Shown: positions 7,127-16,601, numbered from the stretch's first letter. The stretch is 52,060 nucleotides of DNA from an uncultured Cytophaga sp. (GCF_937863595.1 NZ_CALMGQ010000147.1:1-52060); one strand, 5' to 3'. Notes: generated by a model not told the origin, from the sequence alone. A program made the numbers and translations.

Positions 7127-8491
7127 TTAAATAACGTCTCCTATATATGTAGATACAATTTTTAACACTTCAGATTCCAACTCTACGGTTGGCCACAATT
7201 CAACAATTTGTGGAAGTAACATAATTTCATTTAATATAGTTGCGTGCAACACTCCTACTTCTTTGGCTTCAGAATAAGGTGCGTCTGAAAATGACACCAA
7301 TGTATATTGTGGAATAAATGCATCTTTTAATGTATGGTGTAAATATTTTTCAATCTTCTTCCGAATATGAAAACTCGCATCGGCAACATCATCACGCATT
7401 TCAACAAAATTTTGTAGAGCTAAATCTGAAATTGCATCACAGTTTACTTTCCGTTTTATAAAAAAGACTTCAAAAATTTCTTCCCAAGTTGAATACGACT
7501 TTTTATCTTTTAAGATTTCAGATAATATTCTACAATCCTCAAAGCCAGCATTCATACCTTGTCCATAAAAAGGCACCAATGCATGTGCAGCATCTCCAAT
7601 TAAAAGCGTATGGTCATTATACCAATCATCGGTATGAATGGTAGATAATCTCGAAGTTGGGTGCGCATTAAATTGTGAAACTAAATCCGGAATCAATTGA
7701 AGTGCATCCTCAAAATACGTTTTGAAAAATAAAAGGATTTCCTCGGAAGTTTTAAGGTTTTCAAATGATTGCTCCCCTTGCATAGATAAGAATAAGGTCG
7801 CCGTATAACTTCCATTCGTATTCGGAAGTGCAATCAGCATAAACCGTTCTCTAGGCCATATATGTAAGGCTTCCTTGAGAATTATGCTTGCACCTTCCTT
7901 CGGATATATTTCTAATTCTTTATATCCATAATCTAAGGCGTCAATTTTTGCATCTTTATTTAAGACACCTAATAGATTTTTACGAATAACAGAAAATGCA
8001 CCATCCGCACCAATCATAATTTCTGCTTGTTCGGTAGCTATTGAATCGCCTTGTAGATTTTTAAAGATCCATTTTTTTTCTGTTTGTTTGTATTCAACAC
8101 AGGTGTGAGAAAATAAAAATTGAACACCCAATTCCTCTGCCTTTGCAATCAAAAGAATATTTAATGCGCCTCGACTTATTGAATTTATATGCTGTGTAGC
8201 TTCTCCATAGGCTTGAAAAACAACAGATCCCAATACATCATGAATAGCCCTTCCATACATAGGGACTGCTAATTTTAATGCTTCAATATCTAAATCTGTA
8301 CACGCATCTTTTAATGCGTGCAAGCCTCTGTGACTAATGGCTAAATTAATCGATCTGCCTGCGTCTTCCGAGTTCGTACGAGGATCCTTGCGCTTTTCAA
8401 AAACGCGAACAGTATATCCTTGTTCTACCAAAAAAATAGCCAATAAACTACCAACCAAGCCTGCACCACAAATTGTTATTTGTTCTTTCAT
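7127..8491 (-). CDS. kmo: Kynurenine 3-monooxygenase
   Basis: This FAD- and NADPH-dependent enzyme hydroxylates L-kynurenine to 3-hydroxykynurenine. The N-terminal dinucleotide-binding motif GAGLVG is at residues 9-14, following ITICG. A second FAD motif, GDAAHALVPFYGQGMNAGFED, begins near residue 298; GMNAGFED is characteristic of kynurenine monooxygenases. The RSINLAISHRG segment near residue 47 is also typical. The length of 454 fits the bacterial enzymes, and I see no clear C-terminal membrane anchor. It is the last gene of a three-gene minus-strand operon, starting only 4 bases after kynU, so translational coupling is likely. Confidence is high because kynU and haaO flank it. Confidence 0.95.
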   Translation of the reverse strand: MKEQITICGAGLVGSLLAIFLVEQGYTVRVFEKRKDPRTNSEDAGRSINLAISHRGLHALKDACTDLDIEALKLAVPMYGRAIHDVLGSVVFQAYGEATQHINSISRGALNILLIAKAEELGVQFLFSHTCVEYKQTEKKWIFKNLQGDSIATEQAEIMIGADGAFSVIRKNLLGVLNKDAKIDALDYGYKELEIYPKEGASIILKEALHIWPRERFMLIALPNTNGSYTATLFLSMQGEQSFENLKTSEEILLFFKTYFEDALQLIPDLVSQFNAHPTSRLSTIHTDDWYNDHTLLIGDAAHALVPFYGQGMNAGFEDCRILSEILKDKKSYSTWEEIFEVFFIKRKVNCDAISDLALQNFVEMRDDVADASFHIRKKIEKYLHHTLKDAFIPQYTLVSFSDAPYSEAKEVGVLHATILNEIMLLPQIVELWPTVELESEVLKIVSTYIGDVI

Positions 8492-8495
8492 CCTC

Positions 8496-9788
8496 TTAAA
8501 CTATGACAGCATGTTTCGATAATTCTAATACTAGATTATAGACCTCTTCAAAGGAATTATATAAAGGTACAGGTGCAAATCGAATTACATCGGGTTCCCT
8601 CCAATCTACTATATATCCCTGCTTCATAAGTATGTCAAACAATTCCTTTCCCTTTTGTTTATGGATACGAATGGAAACCATGCTGCCATGTGCATTTGTA
8701 TTGGTACTTGTAATTAGTTGAAATTGAAATGAACTTTTATGATCATTTCTACATAATGATTCTAATAAAAAAACCATGTAATCAAATAGTAGATTTCTTT
8801 TTTTAGAAATTTGATTCCAACCGGCTTCCATAAAGATTTCTAAAGAAGCTTTTAAACCTACCATATTCATGATTGGAGCATTGCTTACTTGAAAACCTGC
8901 TGCACCAGAAATAGGTTTGAAATTGCCTTCTAAATTAAATCTAGAATTTTGATCATGACCCCACCAGCCTGCCATTCGAGGAGTACTTTTATCATGTCCA
9001 TGCTTTTGATGAATAAATGCCCCGCCTACAGCACCGGGACCAGCATTCAAATATTTATAACTACACCAAACAGCAAAATCAACTTTCCAATCATGCAATT
9101 GCAAGGATATATTACCTATAGCATGAGCCAAATCAAAACCCACAAAAGCCCCAGCGCGATGGGCAGCTTGTGTAATGTGAGGCATATCAAATGCTTGTCC
9201 GCTATAATAATTAACGCCGTTAAAAAACACCAAGGCAACACTATCTTTGTGTTTTTCAATAGATGCACAAATTTCTTCGGTACTTAAAGCAAATTTATTT
9301 TTTGCAGGTTTTAATTCAATAATTACCTTTTTAGGATCGTAACCATAGAGCTTCACCAGACTTTCTAATGCAAACCGATCGGAAGGAAAATTCCATGCTT
9401 CTGTTATAATTTTTATCTTTTTCCCTGAAGGTCTATAAAATGAAGCCAACATGAAATGTAAATTTGCTGTTAAGCTATTCATCGCGACGACCTCATCCGG
9501 ATATGCGCCGGTTAAAATCGATAAGGGTTTGGCAAATGCTTGGTGGTATGTCAACCAAGCATTTTTTGCTTTCCAATGTCCTTCTACTGCCCATGTAGCC
9601 CAATCTTCTAACTCCGACTGCATGTATGCTTGAGTCGTTTTGGGCTGCAGGCCTAAAGAGTGTCCACAAAAGTAGGTTGTTTTATTTCCTATTTTAGGCA
9701 ACAAGAATTTTTTTCGAAACGAAGCCAAAATATCTTCTCGATCCAACTGTTTGGCAAATGCTCTTGTAATAAGAAATTTTGTTTGCAC
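8496..9788 (-). CDS. kynU: Kynureninase
   Basis: A PLP enzyme of aminotransferase fold type I that cleaves 3-hydroxykynurenine (or kynurenine) to 3-hydroxyanthranilate (or anthranilate) and alanine. It is 430 residues long, close to the family norm. Visible signatures are YFCGHSLGLQPK near residue 40, WNFPSDRFALES, GFDLAHAIGN (the Asp that contacts the PLP pyridine nitrogen), and WCSYKYLNAGPGAVGG near residue 240, whose Lys should form the Schiff base. It is the middle gene of the haaO-kynU-kmo operon, with 14 bases to haaO and 4 to kmo. In this setting the preferred substrate is probably 3-hydroxykynurenine. Confidence 0.96.
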   Translation of the reverse strand: MQTKFLITRAFAKQLDREDILASFRKKFLLPKIGNKTTYFCGHSLGLQPKTTQAYMQSELEDWATWAVEGHWKAKNAWLTYHQAFAKPLSILTGAYPDEVVAMNSLTANLHFMLASFYRPSGKKIKIITEAWNFPSDRFALESLVKLYGYDPKKVIIELKPAKNKFALSTEEICASIEKHKDSVALVFFNGVNYYSGQAFDMPHITQAAHRAGAFVGFDLAHAIGNISLQLHDWKVDFAVWCSYKYLNAGPGAVGGAFIHQKHGHDKSTPRMAGWWGHDQNSRFNLEGNFKPISGAAGFQVSNAPIMNMVGLKASLEIFMEAGWNQISKKRNLLFDYMVFLLESLCRNDHKSSFQFQLITSTNTNAHGSMVSIRIHKQKGKELFDILMKQGYIVDWREPDVIRFAPVPLYNSFEEVYNLVLELSKHAVIV

Positions 9789-9802
9789 GTTTTAATAACA
9801 AT

Positions 9803-10321
9803 TTATAATGTAACAGGCGCTTTCATTACTGTACCACATTTAGAACAGGTGCATAAGTCCGGTGATTGGTAAAATGTATTCATTACAATTGGAAGTTGTT
9901 TTACAATGTCTTTTACCATAACAAACTCTTCATACAATTTGTTATGACACGTTTCACAATACCAACTAAAGCCATCAAGTTCTTCTTGTGAACGATAGCG
10001 CTCAATAACCAAACCGATCGTATTTGCACCTCTTTGAGGAGAGTGTGGTGTGCGAGGTGGCAATAAAAATATTTCACCCTCATTGATTGCTATATCAACG
10101 ATTTTCCCCTCTTCAATAATTTTTAAAACGATATTTCCTTCAACTTGATAGAAGAACTCTTCTCCTTCATTGTAATGAAAATCTTTCCGAGCATTTGGCC
10201 CACCAACAACCATTACAATAAAATCTTTATTGCCAACATAAATCTGTTTGTTGCCAACGGGTGGTTTTAAAAGATGTCTGTTTTCTTCAATCCAGCCTTT
10301 GAAATTAAATGGTCTTAACAT
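9803..10321 (-). CDS. haaO: 3-hydroxyanthranilate 3,4-dioxygenase
   Basis: This cupin-fold iron dioxygenase opens 3-hydroxyanthranilate to 2-amino-3-carboxymuconate semialdehyde, which cyclises to quinolinate, the precursor of NAD. The 172 residues include the metal site DFHYNEGEEFFYQ (His, Glu) and PPRTPHSPQR (His). The C-terminal pair CETC and CSKC forms the rubredoxin-like metal site present in the bacterial form. It begins MLRPFNFKGWIEENRHLL, normal for the family. It is the promoter-proximal gene of the haaO-kynU-kmo operon. Tryptophan dioxygenase and formamidase, needed for the earlier steps, are not in this window. Confidence 0.96.
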   Translation of the reverse strand: MLRPFNFKGWIEENRHLLKPPVGNKQIYVGNKDFIVMVVGGPNARKDFHYNEGEEFFYQVEGNIVLKIIEEGKIVDIAINEGEIFLLPPRTPHSPQRGANTIGLVIERYRSQEELDGFSWYCETCHNKLYEEFVMVKDIVKQLPIVMNTFYQSPDLCTCSKCGTVMKAPVTL

Positions 10322-10627
10322 ACGAATGTGAATTTTACTTATAATTTTTTATTCCTTAATCCTTCAAGAAAAATTTCATACATGATTGATCAGCTTCTTG
10401 AAAGGTTTTACAGATTATTAATGCATTAACGCTCTTTTGAAAATACCCAAAATCTATTGTTTCATACAATTTAAGGATTATAACAATCCCAATTGGAGAA
10501 TTTACAACCCTAAAGAACGTTAATTTTAAATATAGACACCACAAATGATGGATAATTCGTTACTAAGGAGTAATTTTAATAAAAAATTGCTTGTTGCAAT
10601 TAACTAGTTGAAACAACATTCTTCATT
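10322..10627. other. Spacer between haaO operon and lipoprotein array
   Basis: About 306 AT-rich bases between divergent genes. I find no exact TAnnTTTG on either strand where a promoter would be expected. A 62-residue reverse frame here has no signal, no recognisable motif and no context, and I do not count it as a gene. Confidence 0.5.
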
Positions 10628-11590
10628 ATGTATAAAAATATCCGAATCCATATACTGATCCTCTTAATTGCAACCGTTCTTTTTTCTTGCAAAAAAGGTG
10701 GCGATAATATTGGAGCAACAATTATTACCGTTGATAAAGGAGCGGCACTTTTTGATTACCAAACAAGTTTCAAAGATACGCTTTATGTAACCCGAGATAA
10801 ATTAACGGCATATTTTAGAGTTTCTGCCAACACCCAAAATTTGAATGTTGAAATGAAACGCTTATATATTTTCAAACGCAATTTAGACAACCCATCAACT
10901 CCTGCTGTATATACTAGCGTAGAAGGAGTGAATAATAACAAAGATGCACACGATAATTATTATTATAAAATACCGTCTGCATCTTCCTATAATAGCAGCA
11001 GCGATATATCCGTATACTTGCGCGCGTATGATAAAACTGCCATAGAAGAAGAATACTTTTTTGTATACACGACTGATGCCGATTATACCGACCCCTCAAG
11101 TACGGATGGAATCGTTATTGGACCCATTCAATTTTATGTAAAATATGGTAAACTGGTAGAATATAAAGGCCTAAAACTTTATAATCATGCCTACAACGAC
11201 TCTATTTACTTTTCGAATTATGATGTGGTAAATTTAGGCTTTCTATATCAGATAGCTGCTGATGCAGATGTTGATATTTCAGAGAAGACTGCTAACACGC
11301 AATTATTCTTAGGTAAATTTAAAGCACGAAATAACACTACTTTTGTAAAAGCTCCGGCAAATTTTCCCTATTCAAATGCCACGGATACAGAAGTTGCAAA
11401 ATTCTATTCTGAAGGAACTCCCTTTAGTGAAACACCCGATTCAATTAAAATCGGTGAAGTATACTTAATGAAAATTCGTGATGCGCAATATCAATATGCT
11501 GCCATGAAAATATTGTACATCGTTCCTGAAAATGGAAAAGTAGGCCTTGGGTACAATAGTGAATACTTTCTTTTCAATTTAAAGAAATAA
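10628..11590 (+). CDS. Putative lipoprotein, tandem paralogue 1 of 3
   Basis: The 320-residue protein starts MYKNIRIHILILLIATVLFSCKKGGD: a lipoprotein signal with lipobox LFSC and Cys near residue 21. It is predicted to be lipid-anchored in the cell envelope. The body shows a pattern shared with the next two genes: a YVTRDKLTAYFRVSA segment, EMKRLYIFKR, DNYYYKIPS, an IGPIQFYVKYGKL block near the middle, and a C-terminal NSEYFLFNLKK. It is the most diverged of the three. The next gene follows after 3 bases, so they are co-transcribed. Many beta-strand-like segments suggest a surface or periplasmic beta-rich fold. I do not recognise a named domain. Confidence 0.78.
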   Translation: MYKNIRIHILILLIATVLFSCKKGGDNIGATIITVDKGAALFDYQTSFKDTLYVTRDKLTAYFRVSANTQNLNVEMKRLYIFKRNLDNPSTPAVYTSVEGVNNNKDAHDNYYYKIPSASSYNSSSDISVYLRAYDKTAIEEEYFFVYTTDADYTDPSSTDGIVIGPIQFYVKYGKLVEYKGLKLYNHAYNDSIYFSNYDVVNLGFLYQIAADADVDISEKTANTQLFLGKFKARNNTTFVKAPANFPYSNATDTEVAKFYSEGTPFSETPDSIKIGEVYLMKIRDAQYQYAAMKILYIVPENGKVGLGYNSEYFLFNLKK

Positions 11591-11593
11591 CGA

Positions 11594-12556
11594 ATGCATC
11601 TAATTTTTAATATATTGAAAAAAGTCTGTTCACATATAGCAATCATCGGTATTTTAGCATTTTTTGTTTCTTGTAAAAACAAGGGGGATGGAATAATACC
11701 TATATATCCGGAAAGTAGTATTGCTTTAAATGAAACTAGTAAAGCAACTAGTTTGGATAGCATCTATGTTACAAGAGCAAAATTAACTGCAACGGTACAA
11801 GTGAGCGCTTTGTCTAAAGGCTCAACAGAGATGAAAAGAATTTATGTCTTCAAAAAATCTACTACAACTTTAAAAACGGGAGATTATGAAACATATCCAG
11901 ATGCTAGTTTCAAAAAAGATGGACATAATAAGTATTATTATGCTATACCTGCCGATCAAAAAAATAATGCCGTATTAAATTTGTTTTTAAATTTAACGAC
12001 TGGTAAAGTTAAAGCCGATACGGCTGTTGTAGATGACTATTATTTTGCTTTTACCGACGATCGGGATTTTGACACTCCATCAAATCCAGCGGGCATGCTA
12101 GTAGGTCCTGCAGAAATACGGATTGTATATGGTGCGCTCACAGAAACGACAGGATACAGAATCAATAATGCGAAAAGTACTAAACCCAGTTCATTTGATC
12201 TAACTACATTGACCAATAAAACTTTATTAAATGTAGACAGCTTAAAAGATATGAAGGTTAATGTGGTAGGACCTGATTCTCTATGGGAAAAAAGCTTCAT
12301 AGGCGGCAGTTCTAAGACATTGTATGCTAAAATACCATCAAGTTTTAATTATACCTATGCAACAGATCTCGATATTAAAAAGACATACTTTGAAGCAACT
12401 AATAAAACTGCAATTCAAGCCAACGTTGCAACAGGAGATATGTTTATAGCTAGAATCAGGAATAAAGAAACGTATGCCTTAATTAAAGTAACATATATTT
12501 CTGATCCAGGTTCAGGTACGAATACTGAATACATGGAGTTCTCTGTTAAAAAATAA
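11594..12556 (+). CDS. Putative lipoprotein, tandem paralogue 2 of 3
   Basis: 320 residues, the same length as paralogue 1. It begins MHLIFNILKKVCSHIAIIGI and has a lipobox FVSC at about residue 28. Shared blocks are YPESSIALNE, YVTRAKLTATVQVSA, TEMKRIYVFKKS, YETYPDASFKKDG, VGPAEIRIVYGAL, and the C-terminal NTEYMEFSVKK. It is clearly closer to paralogue 3 than to paralogue 1. The ATG lies 3 bases after the previous stop. A 168-base AT-rich gap then precedes paralogue 3, which may have its own promoter. No catalytic motif is visible; a binding or structural role on the cell surface is possible but unproven. Confidence 0.78.
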   Translation: MHLIFNILKKVCSHIAIIGILAFFVSCKNKGDGIIPIYPESSIALNETSKATSLDSIYVTRAKLTATVQVSALSKGSTEMKRIYVFKKSTTTLKTGDYETYPDASFKKDGHNKYYYAIPADQKNNAVLNLFLNLTTGKVKADTAVVDDYYFAFTDDRDFDTPSNPAGMLVGPAEIRIVYGALTETTGYRINNAKSTKPSSFDLTTLTNKTLLNVDSLKDMKVNVVGPDSLWEKSFIGGSSKTLYAKIPSSFNYTYATDLDIKKTYFEATNKTAIQANVATGDMFIARIRNKETYALIKVTYISDPGSGTNTEYMEFSVKK

Positions 12557-12724
12557 AGAAGCCTACCAATCTCCAATGCTTCATTTAGTTGTTTATTTTA
12601 TTGAAACTGCTCATAAAAATTAAAAAATGAAATATTTAATTTTTAATTTAAAAAAAAAGATGTAACTTCATATAGTATTTGAGGATACACTAAATTTACT
12701 TAAAACAAATTATTTAAAAAATTT

Positions 12725-13681
12725 ATGAAAAAAATATTTTCAACAGCAACAATAATTGCATTGAGCGCTTTAACAATTTTTTCTTCTTGTAAAAAAAAGG
12801 ATGATGAATCTACAGTAACTCCAATTTATCCAGAAAGTACAGTTGCACTGAATGAAGTTACTGGAAAAACGTCTGGAAGAGATAGTTTATTTGTTAAGAG
12901 AGATAAAACTTCTGCTATAATTCAAGTAAGTGCAACGTCAAAGACTACTACTGACATGAAGAGAATTTATGTTTTCAAAAAATCCACTTTTACTACAGCA
13001 GCTGGAGCCTATGAAACATATAAAGATGCTAGTTTCAAAAAAGATGGTAATGACAATTATTACTATGATATTCCTACGAACGAACGAAACAATACTGTCT
13101 TAAGTCTAGTAGTTAATTTAAATGCGAATAATACATCAATAATTTCTGATGAATATTATTTCTCATTTACAGATGGTACCAATTTTGATTTCCCTACAAG
13201 TACTTCTGGCTCATTGGTAGGTCCTGCACAAATATTTATAGTGTATGGTATGCTTAACGAAACTATTGGTTATAGACTTAATAATATTCAAGGACCAAAT
13301 TCTGGATCTTTTGATTTAGTAACATTAATGAACAAATCTGCTACTGATGCTGCAACTGGAAAAGATTTAAGCGATATGGATGCAAATACTGCTACATGGG
13401 ACAAAAGTTTCAGTGCTGGTACTTCAGGAACATTGTATGCTCGAATCTCAGGCAGCTTTGATTATAAAAATGCAACTGATATAACTATTAAAAATGCATA
13501 TGATGATGCCCTGCTTCCTTCTGGAACTCAAACAAACGTTGCTACAGGTAATATTTATGTTGCAAAACTTAGAGGTTTAGAGAAATATGCTTTAATTAAA
13601 GTAACTTTTATTTCTGACGAAAATGGTCAAACAGGAGCAGGCAATAACCTTGAATACATGGAGTTTTCTGTAAAGAAATAA
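12725..13681 (+). CDS. Putative lipoprotein, tandem paralogue 3 of 3
   Basis: 318 residues with a lipoprotein signal, MKKIFSTATIIALSALTIFS followed by SCKKKDDE. Its body matches paralogue 2 closely: YPESTVALNEVTGKT, TDMKRIYVFKKSTFT, YETYKDASFKKDGND, LVGPAQIFIVYGMLNET, YALIKVTFISDEN, and an EYMEFSVKK ending identical to that of paralogue 2. The array therefore looks like an older duplication (1 against 2/3) followed by a more recent one (2 against 3). A strong terminator follows at 13704-13738. Function unknown. Confidence 0.8.
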   Translation: MKKIFSTATIIALSALTIFSSCKKKDDESTVTPIYPESTVALNEVTGKTSGRDSLFVKRDKTSAIIQVSATSKTTTDMKRIYVFKKSTFTTAAGAYETYKDASFKKDGNDNYYYDIPTNERNNTVLSLVVNLNANNTSIISDEYYFSFTDGTNFDFPTSTSGSLVGPAQIFIVYGMLNETIGYRLNNIQGPNSGSFDLVTLMNKSATDAATGKDLSDMDANTATWDKSFSAGTSGTLYARISGSFDYKNATDITIKNAYDDALLPSGTQTNVATGNIYVAKLRGLEKYALIKVTFISDENGQTGAGNNLEYMEFSVKK

Positions 13682-13703
13682 TCAAACTCATTATAATACT
13701 TTA

Positions 13704-13738
13704 AGGCTCTCTTATTATAAATAAGAGAGCCTTTTTTT
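13704..13738 (+). terminator. Intrinsic terminator after the lipoprotein array
   Basis: A perfect 12-bp stem, aggctctcttat (13704-13715) with ataagagagcct (13721-13732), has a 5-base loop and runs straight into a T-tract. It ends the lipoprotein transcript just before the next gene at 13752. Confidence 0.92.
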
Positions 13739-13751
13739 ATATATTTAAAAC

Positions 13752-14687
13752 ATGAAAATTTCTGTTTTAAAACATGTCCATTTAACCACCATTCCATCTG
13801 CCTCAGCCGTTGAAGTGGTGAATGGAAATATCTATATCGTAGGAGACGATTCAAATTTTTTGTACGTATTAAAATACGATTTAAGTTTGTTAGCAGAAGT
13901 GCCTCTATACCAAGCAAAACCCGAAGATATAGAAGGAAATAGAATTGCAAAACATAAAAAAGCAGATTTAGAGTGCATTACCAAACTTACTATCAATGGC
14001 TATGCACATTTATTAATATTGGGTTCTGGAGCTGAATCTCCTAGAAGAGATGTCGCATTTTTAGTAAAGCTACCCACTCCTTACAACAAAAAACATCTGG
14101 TTTGGGAAGTATCTCTTGTAAAATGGTATTCTTTTCTTCGTATGAACGATGCCGTAACCGGACCAAGTGGGGTTTTGAATTTTGAAGCTGCGGCAAGTAC
14201 AGATGCGCATCTGTACATTTTCAATAGAGAAAACAATGCAACGCTGCGTTTTGACATGCCCGAATTTATTGAATTTATACAAGGCCATACCGATGGCATT
14301 CCTTTTCCTACTGTGATACAATCAGAGCTTCCTGAAATCAAAGGTGTCCGTGCTGGAATTTCTGGTGCAGATTACTTTGATAACACATTCTTTTTCACAG
14401 CGGCTGCAGAGGATACACCTAATGCCATTGACGATGGTGAAATTATGGGCAGCGCAATTGGCATCTTAACTTTTGAAGGTGAAGAAAAAGCCCGTGGAAA
14501 AATCACGGATGGTTTTATGGGAACGGTATCTAATTTTACGTTGATCCCCGAAATTGAAAACCGTGCTTTAAAAGTGGAATCGGTTTCTGTCTACGAAAAA
14601 GAAAATGACACTACGTACATTGCAATAGCTGTGAGCGACGATGACAAGGGCGGTTCAGATATTTTAATGTTGCAATTAGAGGTTTGA
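13752..14687 (+). CDS. DUF6929-like protein, possible beta-propeller
   Basis: The 311-residue protein has no signal peptide and is probably cytoplasmic. It contains strand-rich repeats such as AVEVVNGNIYIVGDDSNFLYVL, DLECITKLTINGYAHLLILGSG and FTLIPEIENRALKVESVSVY. These resemble a family of Bacteroidota proteins (DUF6929) that look like beta-propellers. The phrase SAVEVVNGNIYIVGDDS near the N-terminus and ISGADYFDNTFFFTAAAEDT later are the most distinctive. The gene begins 14 bases after the preceding terminator, so it must have its own promoter overlapping that hairpin, or rely on read-through. Enzymatic role unknown. The family assignment is from memory. Confidence 0.65.
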   Translation: MKISVLKHVHLTTIPSASAVEVVNGNIYIVGDDSNFLYVLKYDLSLLAEVPLYQAKPEDIEGNRIAKHKKADLECITKLTINGYAHLLILGSGAESPRRDVAFLVKLPTPYNKKHLVWEVSLVKWYSFLRMNDAVTGPSGVLNFEAAASTDAHLYIFNRENNATLRFDMPEFIEFIQGHTDGIPFPTVIQSELPEIKGVRAGISGADYFDNTFFFTAAAEDTPNAIDDGEIMGSAIGILTFEGEEKARGKITDGFMGTVSNFTLIPEIENRALKVESVSVYEKENDTTYIAIAVSDDDKGGSDILMLQLEV

Positions 14688-14730
14688 AATTGCTAAGTAA
14701 TTATGTTGATGAATAAAAATAAATACTTTT

Positions 14731-15294
14731 ATGAGTAAAAATGAAATGTTAGATAATAGCCCTAATTTAATTGACAATAAGCTCGAATACTTTTCGTTTT
14801 TCCCGATTCGATTAATTTGTTATGTAATTGCTTTTGCAGGCTTTTATTTGGTTGTATTTGGAAATATATTGGGTATTATTATTGGATTGATATTTTTTCT
14901 GATATTTTTCCCTTTTGCAATTGCACAAAAAAGAATAACGGTAGATTTAACTGGAAATAAATACAGAGAGTACCTTTCCTTTTTAGGAATAAAAGTAGGA
15001 AAATGGCATTCATTTAAAGGGTTTAATATTATTACAATTACGCATTCTGATAAAGTGCAAAGCATGAATGCTGTGGCCGGAGGTGCTCAAGCATTTAGCA
15101 ATAGCACGGAATTCTATCTGAATCTTAAAAAAGACAATTTCAATAAATTAAATGTCGCTTCTGGTAATTATAATAGCATGCTTAAAAAAGCTGTAAAAAT
15201 TGCCCAGCTATACAAACTCGGCATTATGGATTGCAGCGAAAAACCAATTAAAAAATATACCTACGAAGAAGTCATTGAGAAATTTTCAAAATAA
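14731..15294 (+). CDS. Small membrane protein, PH-like tail
   Basis: 187 residues with two adjacent hydrophobic segments (about residues 24-45 and 46-67, in LICYVIAFAGFYLVVFGNIL and GIIIGLIFFLIFFPFAIA), separated by only a few residues and so likely a membrane hairpin. A soluble tail beginning KRITVDLTGNKYREYLSFLG follows. The tail alternates strands in a way seen in bacterial PH-like domains next to paired membrane helices. It lies 43 bases after the DUF6929-like gene on the same strand and may be co-transcribed. No catalytic residues recognised. Confidence 0.65.
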   Translation: MSKNEMLDNSPNLIDNKLEYFSFFPIRLICYVIAFAGFYLVVFGNILGIIIGLIFFLIFFPFAIAQKRITVDLTGNKYREYLSFLGIKVGKWHSFKGFNIITITHSDKVQSMNAVAGGAQAFSNSTEFYLNLKKDNFNKLNVASGNYNSMLKKAVKIAQLYKLGIMDCSEKPIKKYTYEEVIEKFSK

Positions 15295-15480
15295 GGGAAA
15301 CTTTTGAACTAATAGTTGCGATGCTACAATTTACATTGCAAACAGGTCAAAATGCAGGTGATTGGCCGAATAAGAATAACTGTAATCTTTTTACTTATAT
15401 GGAATTAACATCATAGAGTTGCAATTTGTTGGCCGCTGGCACAACAAAAGGTGGATATGCGTTTAGGTTAAAAGGGCAAC

Positions 15481-16251
15481 CTATTCTTCCTCATCTGCTT
15501 CGTCTAAATCTTCTTCACCCATTTCCCCTAAAGTGTCAAGCTTACTATTAAAGCCGGCTACAATCAACACAATTTCACCTTTAGGCGCATGCTTGGTATA
15601 ATGTGCAGCTAATTCAGTAAGCGTTCCATTTCGTGTTTCTTCAAACATTTTTGTCAACTCACGCGAAACAGATGCTTGTCGTTCTGCACCAAATGCCTCC
15701 TTCAGTTGCTCCAAGGTTTTCACTAACCGATATGGCGACTCGTAAAAAATAATACTTCGATCTTCACTCATCAATTTCTCAATGCGCGTTTTACGACCTT
15801 TCTTATGAGGCAAAAATCCTTCAAATATAAATTTATCGCTTGGCAAACCTGATTTTACAAGGGCTGGAACAAAAGCTGTAGCACCAGGTAAACATTCAAT
15901 AGGAATATTATGTTGATTGCATTCGCGCACCAATAAAAAACCGGGATCAGAAATTCCCGGAGTACCGGCATCAGAAATTAATGCTAAATTTTTACCTTGT
16001 TGCAATAACTCAATAATTGCCTGCAGCGCTCTATGCTCGTTGTGTGCGTGAAAAGCTTGCAACTTTGTTTTTACTTCTAAATGCTTTAAAAGGTTTCCAC
16101 TTGTACGCGTATCTTCCGCTAACACAATATCCACCTCTTTTAAAATACGAATAGCGCGTAATGTTATGTCTTCTAAATTACCTATTGGGGTAGGTACTAA
16201 ATATAATTTCCCAAGAGTATTATCCGATTGATTCATGTTCAATACTATCAA
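15481..16251 (-). CDS. rsmI: 16S rRNA (cytidine-1402-2'-O)-methyltransferase
   Basis: RsmI uses S-adenosylmethionine to 2'-O-methylate C1402 in the decoding centre of 16S rRNA. It belongs to the tetrapyrrole methylase fold. The hallmark N-terminus [20 protein letters not shown] is present, followed by [20 protein letters not shown] and [18 protein letters not shown], then [19 protein letters not shown]. The length of 256 includes a short acidic C-terminal tail ([12 protein letters not shown]). The frame opens [11 protein letters not shown]; Met6 is a plausible alternative start. Either start overlaps the 3' end of the upstream pterin dehydratase gene, so the two are translationally coupled. 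Confidence 0.95.
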   Translation of the reverse strand: MIVLNMNQSDNTLGKLYLVPTPIGNLEDITLRAIRILKEVDIVLAEDTRTSGNLLKHLEVKTKLQAFHAHNEHRALQAIIELLQQGKNLALISDAGTPGISDPGFLLVRECNQHNIPIECLPGATAFVPALVKSGLPSDKFIFEGFLPHKKGRKTRIEKLMSEDRSIIFYESPYRLVKTLEQLKEAFGAERQASVSRELTKMFEETRNGTLTELAAHYTKHAPKGEIVLIVAGFNSKLDTLGEMGEEDLDEADEEE

Positions 16252-16471
16252 TGGCTGAAGCCAATTGTCTATCTTTTTCTGTTACAATGCCACCTTTATC
16301 ATGGGTATTCAATTCCATATAAACTTTATTGTAGCAATTCAACCAATACGGATGATGATCCATTTTATCAGCTACGATTGCTACTTGTTTCATAAACTCA
16401 AAGGCTTGTTTAAAATCTTTGAATTGAAACATCTTTATTAATCTGTTATTTTGTTCTGTCCACTTATCCAT
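16220..16471 (-). CDS. 4a-hydroxytetrahydrobiopterin dehydratase (pterin carbinolamine dehydratase)
   Basis: This 83-residue protein contains the complete family core: [29 protein letters not shown], with the catalytic pattern of an acidic residue, His-His-Pro, then an aromatic, and a C-terminal [12 protein letters not shown]. The enzyme dehydrates 4a-hydroxy-tetrahydropterin formed by pterin-dependent hydroxylases such as phenylalanine hydroxylase. It is compact and fits the family length of about 90-100 residues. Its stop region overlaps the start of rsmI by 17-32 bases. No pterin-dependent hydroxylase is in the window, so its partner is unknown here. Confidence 0.9.
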   Translation of the reverse strand: MDKWTEQNNRLIKMFQFKDFKQAFEFMKQVAIVADKMDHHPYWLNCYNKVYMELNTHDKGGIVTEKDRQLASAIDSIEHESIG

Positions 16472-16601
16472 AATGAATAAATTTTAGCTAGTTATTATTG
16501 TGTGATCAATTTTACTCTTACTACAAATTACATCTTAAAAAAAACATAACAAAGGAGCCCCTCCATTATATTTTGATTGTGTTGTATTAATCGATTAATA
16601 G

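Noticed and set aside
10356..10544. 62-residue reverse-strand ORF between the haaO operon and the lipoprotein array
   Set aside because: No signal, motif, ribosome-site context or typical composition; most likely open by chance in AT-rich spacer.
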